This document shows positions 9,126-17,315 of a DNA stretch of 64,000 nucleotides, in pieces. Position 1 is the first letter of the stretch, and every line of letters begins with the position of its first letter. This stretch comes from an uncultured Aquimarina sp. (GTDB taxonomy: Bacteria > Bacteroidota > Bacteroidia > Flavobacteriales > Flavobacteriaceae), in the NCBI RefSeq assembly GCF_947500065.1, contig NZ_CANMQT010000011.1, positions 1 to 64,000 on the forward strand, given 5' to 3'. Position numbers and translations under genes: made by a program. Below the pieces are notes generated by a model, which saw only the letters and a list, made by a program, of their open reading frames with translations, had not been told where the DNA came from and searched no databases.

Positions 9126-9965
9126 TTACTCGTGTAATACTAAAAAGGGAATGCTAATATGATAACTTATCTTCTCTACTGTTGGATGAAACAAGATTCT
9201 TTGAAAAAAATTAAGATTTTTAGCAACCATTGTGATCATACTGATGTCTCTGCTTTCTACGAAGCATTGTACAGCTTGTTCGATATTAGGATTTGATAAG
9301 AAATGAAAACTATGTTCCGTATCTTCTGTTAAATAATCATGTAGGAAATCTTTGTTCTTTTTTTGTAAATCGGTGAGTTCTTGTTCTTTTTTAGAGATGT
9401 GCAATACTCTTAATGCTGCGTGATTTAAAGTTAGGATTTCTGTAATTGTATTTAATACACGGTTTTTATAAAAAATGTTATAATCCGTGGGGAAAGCAAT
9501 CTCATTGATTTTAATATATTTTGCTTTTTCTGGAATTACAAGAACAGGGCACTTTACTTTGGTAATAACATCACCGGTATTACTTCCGATAGTTTTTTCT
9601 TTTAATCCTGAAGCACCTTTGGTACCCATGACTATGAAATCAATGTTTTTTTCTTCGACCTGTTTTCTAATGGTGTCTACAAAAAAGATATGTTCATTAA
9701 CTGTATAGAAACGATGCTTAGTATTTAGAGGTAATTTTTGAATGCTTTTAAGAAGCAATTGCATTTGTTCTTTATCACTTCGAGTAACCTTTTCTACAAC
9801 TTGATCTTTCGATTCGAAGAAAGAATCATTTCCTATCACCTCTTGATAAGGAGAGACATGCAGGAAATGGAAATTACAATTTACTTTTCTAAAAAATGAC
9901 AAAGCATATGTAATCGCATTCCATGAGTTTTCCGAAAAATCTGTCGGAATAAGGATATTCTTCAT
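9126..9965 (-). CDS. two-domain universal stress protein (first of three)
   Basis: This 279-residue protein has two tandem USP domains. The first (1-145) keeps the ATP-binding signature GTKGASGLKEKTIGSNTGD (G-x2-G-x9-G-S/T); the second is degenerate and probably does not bind ATP. Cytoplasmic USPs of this kind are commonly induced under hypoxia or energy stress. It is the first gene of an operon with hemN and has a strong copy of the shared operator promoter 22 bp upstream. Confidence 0.9.
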   Translation of the reverse strand: MKNILIPTDFSENSWNAITYALSFFRKVNCNFHFLHVSPYQEVIGNDSFFESKDQVVEKVTRSDKEQMQLLLKSIQKLPLNTKHRFYTVNEHIFFVDTIRKQVEEKNIDFIVMGTKGASGLKEKTIGSNTGDVITKVKCPVLVIPEKAKYIKINEIAFPTDYNIFYKNRVLNTITEILTLNHAALRVLHISKKEQELTDLQKKNKDFLHDYLTEDTEHSFHFLSNPNIEQAVQCFVESRDISMITMVAKNLNFFQRILFHPTVEKISYHISIPFLVLHE

Positions 9966-9986
9966 TTTTAATACTTTCTAACATAA

Positions 9987-10029
9987 CAAATGTATTAGGA
10001 TGTATTTATGAAAAGTATGACAAAAATCA
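9987..10029 (-). promoter_or_regulatory. Crp/Fnr-type operator plus -7 element, uspA-hemN promoter
   Basis: On the minus strand TGATTTTTGTCA (10029-10018) is followed after 23 nt by TACATTTG (9994-9987), a perfect TAnnTTTG. Transcription would start near 9980, just before the uspA start at 9965. Confidence 0.82.
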
Positions 10030-10041
10030 GATTAGCTATTT

Positions 10042-11097
10042 TTATTCTATAAGTTGAAGTCCTGGAAGGTCTAAAATTTTAATATTACGTCCTTCAATTT
10101 CGATAAGTCCATCTTTTTTAAAGGTAGATAGCGTACGGATTAAACTTTCTGTTGCTATACCAGCAACACTGGCTAGATCGTTTCTGGATATTTTAATGCT
10201 ATCTTCTGGTTTTTTATTTAATACCTGAGCAAATTGTAAAATGGTTTGTGCAGTTTTTTTACGCACAGAGCTATATGCCATTTGTAATAATTGTTCTTTT
10301 ATTTCAGAAAGATTATCACTGAGTAATTCCATGAGCTCTAAGGAAATATTTTTGCTTTTTTCCAGGATATTTTTCAGATCTGTTTTTGACACACCTGCCA
10401 GTTCTGAATCTTTTACTGCAGTGGCTGATTCTTGATAAGGTGTATTATCCATAAATGAGGTGAAGCCTAAAAAATCATCCTCTTTAAACAATGCTGTAAT
10501 AAGTTCCTTACCGTTTTCATCCATCTTATGTGTTTTTACAACACCTTTTAGGATTAGATAGATATTATTAGAATGATCTCCTTCTTTAAAAATAGATTCC
10601 CCTTTTTTGCATTGGGAAATAGTACCATGATCATCAAAAAAGTTTTTGAGTTCGTGCAAGCTTCTTAGACCACCTTCAGAATCCTCATTAAATGTTTGGG
10701 ATTGTTCTTTTAGTATTTTAGAAATAATCTGAGCTTTTGCTAATCTACTTTCTATGGCGCTTAACAATTCATCTTCTTCAAAAGGCTTGGTTAGATAATC
10801 ATCTGCACCTAAATCCATTCCTTTTCGTATTTCTTTGTGTTCCGTTTTAGCAGATAAGAAAATAAAGGGTATTTGATTTGTATTTAAATCGTGTGATAAA
10901 GCTTCCAAAACTCCATAGCCATCAACTTCTGGCATCATAATATCGCAAACAATGATGTCGGGTTTTTCTTCCTTTGCTTTGGTAATTCCTATTTTGCCAT
11001 TAGGAGAGGTAATCACATTATAGTTTGACAACTCCAGAAGTTCTGCAGTATTTTCTCTAAGTGCAGTATCATCCTCTATTAGTAGAATAGTTTTCAT
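10042..11097 (-). CDS. response regulator with receiver, cyclic-nucleotide-like and Crp-type HTH domains
   Basis: This 351-residue protein has a receiver domain (1-122; acidic pocket D9/D10, phospho-acceptor D52, K104), a cNMP/Crp sensor fold (about 150-265) and a C-terminal Crp-type winged helix (about 285-345). The recognition helix region ATESLIRTLSTFKK keeps the Glu and Arg that in Crp/Fnr proteins contact the TGA core, but has Ile where Fnr has Ser. It lacks an Fnr-style cysteine cluster (only C51 and C163), so signal input is probably phosphorylation by the adjacent kinase. It is the best candidate for binding the TGAY-N4-RTCA sites throughout this window. The gene starts 6 bp downstream of the kinase stop. 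Confidence 0.92.
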   Translation of the reverse strand: MKTILLIEDDTALRENTAELLELSNYNVITSPNGKIGITKAKEEKPDIIVCDIMMPEVDGYGVLEALSHDLNTNQIPFIFLSAKTEHKEIRKGMDLGADDYLTKPFEEDELLSAIESRLAKAQIISKILKEQSQTFNEDSEGGLRSLHELKNFFDDHGTISQCKKGESIFKEGDHSNNIYLILKGVVKTHKMDENGKELITALFKEDDFLGFTSFMDNTPYQESATAVKDSELAGVSKTDLKNILEKSKNISLELMELLSDNLSEIKEQLLQMAYSSVRKKTAQTILQFAQVLNKKPEDSIKISRNDLASVAGIATESLIRTLSTFKKDGLIEIEGRNIKILDLPGLQLIE

Positions 11098-11103
11098 TAT
11101 GAA

Positions 11104-12609
11104 TTATGATTGTTTTGCAGTAGGTATTTGTACGGTAAAAGTAGAGCCTTGATTCTCTTTACTAGTAAAAGTAATACTCCCACCCAGATTTTCCAAATGA
11201 GTTTTCACAATATTAAGTCCAATTCCAGTTCCTTGATCTAACAAAGCATTTTCTGCTCTAAAATATCGATTAAAGATGAATTGTTGCTCTTTTTCCGGGA
11301 TACCAATACCTTCATCAATAATATGAAAGGTAAGGAGGTTATTCTCAAAAATAGCTTGTAGGTCAATCGTAGTGTTCTCTCCAGAATATTTTACAGCATT
11401 ACGTATGAGATTGGTTAACACTAGTTCTAATATTTTTTCATCAAAATCTATAATGTAGTCATCGATTTCTTGAGGATATTTTATTCTTTGGCCATCTTTT
11501 AGAAGCATATTAGCATCATAGACAACCTCATTAATAACTTTGCTAAGAGGAAATACGGTGAATTTATAATTCACTTTACCACTTTCTAAACGTTCTACGG
11601 ATAAGAAATCATTTAGAATATTATCCAGATACTTTACCTTGTTTTTGATCGTGGCCAGATGCTTATCTCTTTTTTCTTGCTGCTCGGCCTTGGTGTATTT
11701 TCCAATCAATGTTGTTGAGGTAAGAATTCCACTTAGTGGGGTTTTAAATTCGTGGGATACTAGAGAAAGAAACTTGGTTTTTAGTTCATTAAGCTGTTGC
11801 TCTTTTTTTAAGGCTTCAGTTAGTTGTTCGGTTCTTTTCTTAACTGTTTGTTCAAGATTTTCTGTATAATGTTTTCTTTCAGTAATATCTAAAATAATAG
11901 CAACAAAAACCTGCTGATCTCCTAATGTAGACAGCTGTACATGCACTTCTACTGGATAGGTGGTTCCATCTTTCCGTTGATGCACCGTTTCAAACTGAAG
12001 CTTTTCTTCTATCTTTTGAAGTAGTGGTTCTATTAATCCTAAAAACTGAGGTTCGTTATAATTTGGTTTAATATCAACCGGTGTAAGTTCTTTAAGTTCT
12101 TCTAAAGAATATCCTATGTTTTTTAGTGCTCCACGATTTACATCTACAAATTTTAGAGATTCCGCGTCAAATATGAATATTTCATTCAGTGATTCATCAA
12201 ATATGGTAGCCCAATGTTTTAATTCTCGTTCTGCTTTTTTGCGTATGGTAATATCCATAACCAATGCCATAACAAATGTCTTACCATAGATCTCAAAGGG
12301 ACTTAATCCTGCTTCAACCGGAAAAGAACTTCCACATTTACGAACTCCATAGATGTCCCGGCCTCTACCCATTTGTCGTTTTTCACTTTTGTGTAAAAAA
12401 CTCTTAAAATGACCTCCATGATTACTACGATATTCTTGAGGTATTAAAATATTAAGTGGTTGATTTTTTAGCTCTCCCTTATCATAATTAAACATTTCCT
12501 CTGCTGCTGTATTGGTTGCAACAATCGTTTGATTTTCATCTACGATAATAACACCTTCAGAGATAGCTTCCGCAAGAATGTCAAACGTATTTTCGCTGGT
12601 TTGTAACAT
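11104..12609 (-). CDS. PAS-PAS sensor histidine kinase with FixL-like first PAS domain
   Basis: This 501-residue protein has no obvious membrane helix. It contains PAS1 (about 8-125), PAS2 (130-248), a coiled coil, a HisKA domain with H286 (SHEFKTPL) and an HATPase domain (N404, DEGIGI 432-437, GTGIGL 460-465). PAS1 aligns without gaps to the FixL haem pocket: H64 matches the FixL haem-ligand His and R84 the FixL regulatory Arg. Many non-haem PAS domains share this motif, so haem binding is only a hypothesis. It forms an operon with the Crp-type response regulator and would be its cognate kinase. Confidence 0.92.
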   Translation of the reverse strand: MLQTSENTFDILAEAISEGVIIVDENQTIVATNTAAEEMFNYDKGELKNQPLNILIPQEYRSNHGGHFKSFLHKSEKRQMGRGRDIYGVRKCGSSFPVEAGLSPFEIYGKTFVMALVMDITIRKKAERELKHWATIFDESLNEIFIFDAESLKFVDVNRGALKNIGYSLEELKELTPVDIKPNYNEPQFLGLIEPLLQKIEEKLQFETVHQRKDGTTYPVEVHVQLSTLGDQQVFVAIILDITERKHYTENLEQTVKKRTEQLTEALKKEQQLNELKTKFLSLVSHEFKTPLSGILTSTTLIGKYTKAEQQEKRDKHLATIKNKVKYLDNILNDFLSVERLESGKVNYKFTVFPLSKVINEVVYDANMLLKDGQRIKYPQEIDDYIIDFDEKILELVLTNLIRNAVKYSGENTTIDLQAIFENNLLTFHIIDEGIGIPEKEQQFIFNRYFRAENALLDQGTGIGLNIVKTHLENLGGSITFTSKENQGSTFTVQIPTAKQS

Positions 12610-12709
12610 GGGGAGGTTAATGATATTGTTTAACTATTGTTATACAGAATATTAATGTGGTTGATAGCTAATATAACTAAACAAATATAGGCTAAAAAAC
12701 CAGAAATGA

Positions 12710-12752
12710 TGATATCTGTCATTTCTTATTAACCCTTGTTTAGATACTTTAA
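12710..12752 (+). promoter_or_regulatory. Crp/Fnr-type operator plus -7 element, M50 protease promoter
   Basis: Dyad TGATATCTGTCA at 12710-12721, then 23 nt, then TACTTTAA (12745-12752), a partial TAnnTTTG. The site lies between divergent genes. On the minus strand a TATATTTG at 12689-12682 lies 3 bp closer than the standard spacing, so autoregulation of the kinase operon is possible but less certain. Confidence 0.7.
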
Positions 12753-12768
12753 CCAAAAATTAGGAATC

Positions 12769-13860
12769 ATGAAAGGATCACTTCATTTGGGTAGTGTATT
12801 TAATGTTGCAATTAAGGTACACTGGACCTTTTTATTAATTATTGTCTGGGTAACATTCTTAGAGCTTAAAAGTGGAGGAAATGTGCAAAATGTACTAGTA
12901 AGCATTTTTTTTATTCTTCTTGTATTTGTTTGCGTAGTTCTACACGAATTCGGTCATATCCTTACCGCCAGAAGATTTGGAGTAAATACCAAGAAAATCA
13001 CCTTATTACCCATAGGTGGTGTTGCTTCTATGGATAGGATACCTGAAAACCCCAAAGAGGAATTACTAATTGCACTAGCTGGTCCTGCAGTAAATATTGT
13101 AATAGCAATACTATTAGCTTTTTTTATTCCGCTACAAATGTTTTTTGGTCAGGATTCTGGAGCTTTAGAAACTACATTAGATCATGTTACTATACAAAAC
13201 CTTGTTGTATATCTATTTTCTGTAAATATCATACTGGCATTATTTAATTTTATACCCGCATTTCCGATGGATGGAGGACGTGTATTCAGAGCATTGTTAG
13301 CTATGAGAATGGATAGGGTCAGAGCTACAGCTATGGCCGCAGGATTAGGAGAGATAATTGCTTTTGTTTTCTTACTTATTGGTGTGTTGTATAATCCATT
13401 CTTAATACTTATCGCATTGTTTATTTATTTTGGAGCTAATGCAGAGAATAAATTGGTGCAGCAACTTGCTCTTGTAAAAGGACACACAGTAGAAGAAGCG
13501 ATGTTAACTCATATCACTGTATTGCATCCAGATAATACAATAGAAGATGTTATCGAGGTATTACTTAAAAGTACTGAGAAAAATTTCATAGTTACTGAAC
13601 ATGCTAAAATTGTTGGAATTCTTCATCACAAGGATATCCTTGCAAAATCCAAAAATAAAGAGCTTAAAGTTAAAGAAGTTATGGATACATCTTTTGCATC
13701 AATCGATGCCAAAGCAGAGCTAAAAGAGGTTTTTATGTTAATTAACGCAAAAAAAAGAGATTTTTTTGCTGTTACCACCAATGATAAGCTTGCAGGAGCA
13801 ATTGATCTTGCTAATATGAGTGAATTCATGCTGATTCAATCTAATCTGATTACCAGATAA
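12769..13860 (+). CDS. site-2-type M50 zinc metalloprotease with C-terminal CBS domains
   Basis: This 363-residue intramembrane protease has the zinc motif HEFGH (59-63), a second metal motif PAFPMDGGRVFRALLA and about six membrane helices, followed by two CBS modules (about 245-360) that may sense adenine nucleotides. It resembles the Rip3/SpoIVFB group. ATG 12769 is chosen over the in-frame TTG at 12736 because the promoter -7 element (12745-12752) lies downstream of that TTG. Substrate unknown; cleavage of a membrane-bound regulator is typical of the family. Confidence 0.9.
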   Translation: MKGSLHLGSVFNVAIKVHWTFLLIIVWVTFLELKSGGNVQNVLVSIFFILLVFVCVVLHEFGHILTARRFGVNTKKITLLPIGGVASMDRIPENPKEELLIALAGPAVNIVIAILLAFFIPLQMFFGQDSGALETTLDHVTIQNLVVYLFSVNIILALFNFIPAFPMDGGRVFRALLAMRMDRVRATAMAAGLGEIIAFVFLLIGVLYNPFLILIALFIYFGANAENKLVQQLALVKGHTVEEAMLTHITVLHPDNTIEDVIEVLLKSTEKNFIVTEHAKIVGILHHKDILAKSKNKELKVKEVMDTSFASIDAKAELKEVFMLINAKKRDFFAVTTNDKLAGAIDLANMSEFMLIQSNLITR

Positions 13861-13866
13861 TACAAC

Positions 13867-13909
13867 TGATTTTTATCATAAAAAAGGTGAAGACTACTTA
13901 TTAAATTTA
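13867..13909 (+). promoter_or_regulatory. Crp/Fnr-type operator plus -7 element, TerB-cbpA-cbpM promoter
   Basis: Dyad TGATTTTTATCA at 13867-13878, 23 nt, then TAAATTTA at 13902-13909 (five of six conserved positions). Gene start at 13938. Confidence 0.75.
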
Positions 13910-13937
13910 TCATATAAATCAATAAATTTTGTAGAAA

Positions 13938-14342
13938 ATGAATGCAACTGAAAAAATAGGGATTACGTTTTACCAAAGCTTAGGCAAATTATTTTACGCT
14001 ATTGCAGCATCCGATAAAATCGTACGGAAAACTGAATATACATCGTTGAGAAATTTAGTGAAATCGGAGTGGTTAGCTGTTGATGATCTCGAAGATGAGT
14101 TTGGTGCAGACGCAGCTTTCCAGATAGAGATTGTTTTTGATTGGTTAGATTATTCGGAACTTAATGCAGAAGCTAGTTTTAATGATTTCGCCTCATTTTT
14201 TAATGAAAACAAATCACTCTTTACCAATAAAATAAAACAACTGATTTGGAAGACAGCCAATAGTATTGCAGACGCTTTTTCAGGTAAAAATAAATCTGAA
14301 TTAATGATGCTTGGAAGACTTCAATTGATTTTTGAAGAATAA
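13938..14342 (+). CDS. TerB-like small helical protein
   Basis: This 134-residue, mostly alpha-helical cytoplasmic protein opens like TerB/DjlA N-domains (GKLFYAIAASDKIVRKTEY, the AxxDG-like position reading AASDK). TerB-like domains often accompany or fuse to DnaJ domains, and here the gene is directly upstream of a cbpA-type J protein, so a shared chaperone-related job is plausible. It is the first gene of an operon under the shared operator. The TerB assignment is by eye from weak similarity. Confidence 0.55.
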   Translation: MNATEKIGITFYQSLGKLFYAIAASDKIVRKTEYTSLRNLVKSEWLAVDDLEDEFGADAAFQIEIVFDWLDYSELNAEASFNDFASFFNENKSLFTNKIKQLIWKTANSIADAFSGKNKSELMMLGRLQLIFEE

Positions 14343-14363
14343 GAATTAATTCTCCCTTTGGAT

Positions 14364-15251
14364 ATGGAATTTGTTGATTACTATAAAATATTAGGTATTT
14401 CAAAAAATGCCACAGAGAGTGATATAAAAAAAGCATATAGAAAACTCGCTAGAAAGTATCACCCGGATTTAAATCCAAATGATAAAGAAGCAGAAAAAAA
14501 GTTTAAGGAAATTAATGAAGCCAATGAAGTATTGAGTAATGCTGAGAACAGAAAGAAGTATGACCAATATGGTAACGATTGGAAACACGCTGAGGAGTTT
14601 GAGAAAGCCAAGCAATCGCAAGGACAATATGCTAGATCTAGAGGTCAACAATATCAAGGAGGTTTTTCTGAAGGAGATTTTTCCGATTTTTTTGAGTCTA
14701 TGTTTGGAGGAACTGGGAGAGATTATAGGAGAAGTAAGGTAAAGTATAGAGGAGAAGATTATAATGCTCAATTGTATCTAGATTTAATGGATGTTTATAA
14801 AACTCATAAAAGAACGCTAACCGTAAATGAAAAGAATATTAGAATTACAATTCCGGCAGGTTTAGAAAATGGACAGACTATAAAAATAAAAGGTTACGGA
14901 GGTCAGGGAATTGGTGGTGGTCCTAATGGAGATTTATTGATAACTTTTATTATAGAGAATACAACAGCTTTTAAAAGGGACAAAGAAGATTTATATCTAC
15001 ATAAAGATATCGACCTATATACAGCTGTTTTGGGAGGAGAAATAATGATCAATACCCTTGACGGAAAAGTAAAACTAAACGTAAAACCCGAAACGGAAAA
15101 TGGAACGAAAGTCAAACTAAAAGGTAAAGGCTTTCCGATATACAAGAAAGAAGGACAGTATGGAAATTTATATGTTACCTATAATATCAAATTACCAAAA
15201 AACTTAACCTCTAAACAAAAAGAACTATTTAGAGAATTATCTAACCTATAA
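14364..15251 (+). CDS. cbpA: CbpA-type DnaJ chaperone
   Basis: This 295-residue co-chaperone has an N-terminal J domain with HPD at 33-35, a Gly/Phe-rich linker, and C-terminal peptide-binding domains (about 130-290) without the cysteine zinc finger of DnaJ, hence the CbpA class. It would stimulate DnaK ATPase. ATG 14364 is preferred to the in-frame TTG at 14358 because the J domain then starts normally (MEFVDYYKILG). The following cbpM starts directly after its stop. Confidence 0.92.
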   Translation: MEFVDYYKILGISKNATESDIKKAYRKLARKYHPDLNPNDKEAEKKFKEINEANEVLSNAENRKKYDQYGNDWKHAEEFEKAKQSQGQYARSRGQQYQGGFSEGDFSDFFESMFGGTGRDYRRSKVKYRGEDYNAQLYLDLMDVYKTHKRTLTVNEKNIRITIPAGLENGQTIKIKGYGGQGIGGGPNGDLLITFIIENTTAFKRDKEDLYLHKDIDLYTAVLGGEIMINTLDGKVKLNVKPETENGTKVKLKGKGFPIYKKEGQYGNLYVTYNIKLPKNLTSKQKELFRELSNL

Positions 15252-15560
15252 ATGCGTGTTGCTATGTCTAAAGAACATTTTATACCAGTTATAGAATTTT
15301 GTAGAAGTCATGAAGTAGAATTCTCATTCATACATACGCTACAGGAGTTTGGGTTGATAGAAATAGTTACGTTTAAGCAGACATCATTTATAAATTGTGA
15401 AGAATTACCAAGGCTAGAACAAATTTTACTTTTTCATAAAGAGTTAGAAATTAATCTAGAAGGAGTAGAGGTGATTATCCGATTACTGGAAAGAGTTCAT
15501 AAAATTCAGAGTGAAATGAATATACTTAAGAATAGATTGAACTTGTATGAAAATTTTTGA
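15252..15560 (+). CDS. cbpM: chaperone modulator CbpM family protein
   Basis: This 102-residue protein has an N-terminal helical recognition part and a C-terminal leucine-rich coiled coil, matching the CbpM/MerR_2 family. CbpM binds the J domain of CbpA and restrains it. The gene directly abuts the cbpA stop, the canonical cbpA-cbpM arrangement. An alternative internal ATG at 15264 (MSKEHFIPV) is possible and would give the usual short N-terminus. Confidence 0.85.
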   Translation: MRVAMSKEHFIPVIEFCRSHEVEFSFIHTLQEFGLIEIVTFKQTSFINCEELPRLEQILLFHKELEINLEGVEVIIRLLERVHKIQSEMNILKNRLNLYENF

Positions 15561-15612
15561 ACCACATTTAACCAAGGGTGTTTATTAATATATACTACAA
15601 AGAAATCATTTT

Positions 15613-15740
15613 AGGTTGTCTGATAAGCTTTTTTTGAACAAACTGTCACATTGAGCGGAGTCGAAATACATTGATAATCGAGGGTTGTTTTCTCTCGATT
15701 TCGCTCGATATGACTGAAGAATTGATTTTTCAGACAGCCT
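15613..15740. repeat. nested inverted-repeat element (AGGTTGTCTGA / TCAGACAGCCT ends) containing GAGCGGAGTCGA repeat copy 2
   Basis: The outer arms AGGTTGTCTGA (15613-15623) and TCAGACAGCCT (15730-15740) are inverted with one mismatch. They enclose the dispersed repeat whose arms are GTCACATTGAGCGGAGTCGA and TCGATTTCGCTCGATATGAC (15644-15715). No reading frame is present. The layout resembles a miniature non-autonomous element or a long terminator-like hairpin. Together with the operator that follows, it accounts for most of the 309-bp gene-free stretch 15561-15869. Confidence 0.6.
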
Positions 15741-15802
15741 CATTTTTGATTTTAATAGAGCGGCTTACATTTGATTACTCTGCACTGGGTATTTCTAAAA
15801 CC

Positions 15803-15845
15803 TGACTTTTGTCATATTTTAACAGCTATAGTGTTTCTAATTTTA
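15803..15845 (+). promoter_or_regulatory. Crp/Fnr-type operator plus -7 element, small membrane protein promoter
   Basis: Perfect dyad TGACTTTTGTCA at 15803-15814, 23 nt, then TAATTTTA at 15838-15845 (five of six positions). Confidence 0.78.
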
Positions 15846-15869
15846 CTCCAAATTAAAAAACAAATTACT

Positions 15870-16154
15870 ATGACACTATACGCAAAAATGAATGCTGATT
15901 TTTCTGAAAACTATATTGGATACTCTGCTTTGGCAATTATTGCATCCACCTGTTTAGGTTCCATAGCCATTATGACTACTTTGTTTGATGGAAATGGATT
16001 TTTACAAATGTTTTTAGTTTTTCTAACGGTTGCGGTATGTAATGCGCATAATGCTGCTATATTAACTGTTCAGAAACCTAAATTAGTATTAGATCTTTTG
16101 ATCTTGAGTTTAGCGGTAAATGGTTTGATAATTATTGGGAACGGCTTGTTTTAA
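15870..16154 (+). CDS. small hypothetical membrane protein under the shared operator
   Basis: This 94-residue protein has a short polar N-terminus (MTLYAKMNADFSENYIGYS) and three hydrophobic segments (about 19-38, 45-63 and 72-92). No family is recognised. ATG 15870 is chosen because the promoter -7 element ends at 15845; the longer open frame from 15771 starts upstream of the promoter. It is monocistronic, with a clear terminator about 25 bp downstream. Its individual operator implies a function under the island's inducing condition. Confidence 0.65.
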   Translation: MTLYAKMNADFSENYIGYSALAIIASTCLGSIAIMTTLFDGNGFLQMFLVFLTVAVCNAHNAAILTVQKPKLVLDLLILSLAVNGLIIIGNGLF

Positions 16155-16177
16155 AATTTTATATACTTACCTATTTA

Positions 16178-16210
16178 GGCGGGTTTCTTTAAGAAGGAAC
16201 TCGCCTTTTT
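16178..16210 (+). terminator. intrinsic terminator after the small membrane protein
   Basis: Stem GGCGGGTT pairs with AACTCGCC across a 12-nt loop and is followed by five T residues. Confidence 0.8.
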
Positions 16211-16425
16211 ATTAGTGAAACTTTGTTTTAAAAAGTTGCAAAGCAATGTATTCAAAATAGTTAGTTGATCTAATCCTGCCTTTTTAGCGGGATCTTAATT
16301 CTAATACTTCGAATTCTGACCGATGAGGTAGGCCTACTTTGGATTTTTAAAAATTACTAACTGAGCGATATCATTTTTTTTGAGCACGCGCAAAACTACA
16401 TTTATATAAAATAAAAATTCACCAT

Positions 16426-17313
16426 ATGAGAATCCTAATCATTAGTGTAGCTGTAATAAGTTTGATGGCGTGCAATACTAGAACTCCAATCAAAGAAAAC
16501 CCTGAAAAAGGCCCTGTAGAAAGCGAACAGCTTCTTGATCAAAATACGGATAGTACTCAATATTTATTAGAAGAAATGCTGGAACTGAATCAGGAAAAAA
16601 CAAAATCAATAAAGGTAGAACGTCTTATTACTGTAGAAGATGATAAGAATAAATTACAAGAATTAGTAATCGCTAAAAAATTCTACAAGGAAGAGGATTT
16701 CTATATTTTAGACTATAAATATCCTTATCTAAATGAAGAAATGGATGTTAATAATGCTCAATTTAATGATTTCCTAACTGAAAACTACTTAAATATAGAA
16801 GCTACAGAAAATGAAATTCTGGAAGATAAAGTAATATTTTGTGACTCTCTCGGAATCGGGAGATGTATGGACAAAAGAGTAATTGATTATAAAGTGTATT
16901 CTGTAAAAAGTAACCTTATCAGTGTACTGCTTTATAAAGAGAACTATTATTCTGGAATGAAACATTCTACCTATATGTTTGAGTGTCTAAATTTTGATCT
17001 GGATAATCATAAATTCATTTATTACAATGATTTTTTTATTGATAATTCTGAAAAAGAATTACTTGCAACTATAAATAAAACAATCTCCAGTGGTATAAAT
17101 TCTGGAGAATTGTATTATGAATGTTGGGAGTTGTCGGAAGGAGATTTTAAGGTGTATAAAAACAATTTTGTGGTTAATGATAATACTGTAGAATTCTATT
17201 TTGATGACTGTATTATTTGTCCTTCCTATACGGGAACCTATTCCATAGAAATTCCAATTAAAGAGATAATGCATCTGATTAAAAAATATAATGATCAACC
17301 ATTAATAGGGTAA
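16426..17313 (+). CDS. DUF3298-domain lipoprotein (RsiV-like)
   Basis: This 295-residue protein starts with a lipoprotein signal (MRILIISVAVISLMAC, lipobox Cys16), then a linker and a DUF4163/DUF3298-like domain at about 80-290, recognisable from the GMKHSTY segment and the closing EIPIKEIMHLIKKY. Related domains occur in the anti-sigma factor RsiV and in lysozyme-binding envelope proteins. Function here is unknown. It precedes a DUF998 membrane gene by 2 bp, suggesting co-transcription. The upstream 200 bp contain AT-rich sequence and the palindrome TAGGCCTA near 16330, but not the shared operator. Confidence 0.65.
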   Translation: MRILIISVAVISLMACNTRTPIKENPEKGPVESEQLLDQNTDSTQYLLEEMLELNQEKTKSIKVERLITVEDDKNKLQELVIAKKFYKEEDFYILDYKYPYLNEEMDVNNAQFNDFLTENYLNIEATENEILEDKVIFCDSLGIGRCMDKRVIDYKVYSVKSNLISVLLYKENYYSGMKHSTYMFECLNFDLDNHKFIYYNDFFIDNSEKELLATINKTISSGINSGELYYECWELSEGDFKVYKNNFVVNDNTVEFYFDDCIICPSYTGTYSIEIPIKEIMHLIKKYNDQPLIG

Positions 17314-17315
17314 CC

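Noticed and set aside
12682..12721. Autoregulatory promoter for the kinase operon from the M50 operator
   Set aside because: A TATATTTG exists on minus but 3 bp closer than in all other promoters. It is possible but not listed as a separate promoter.
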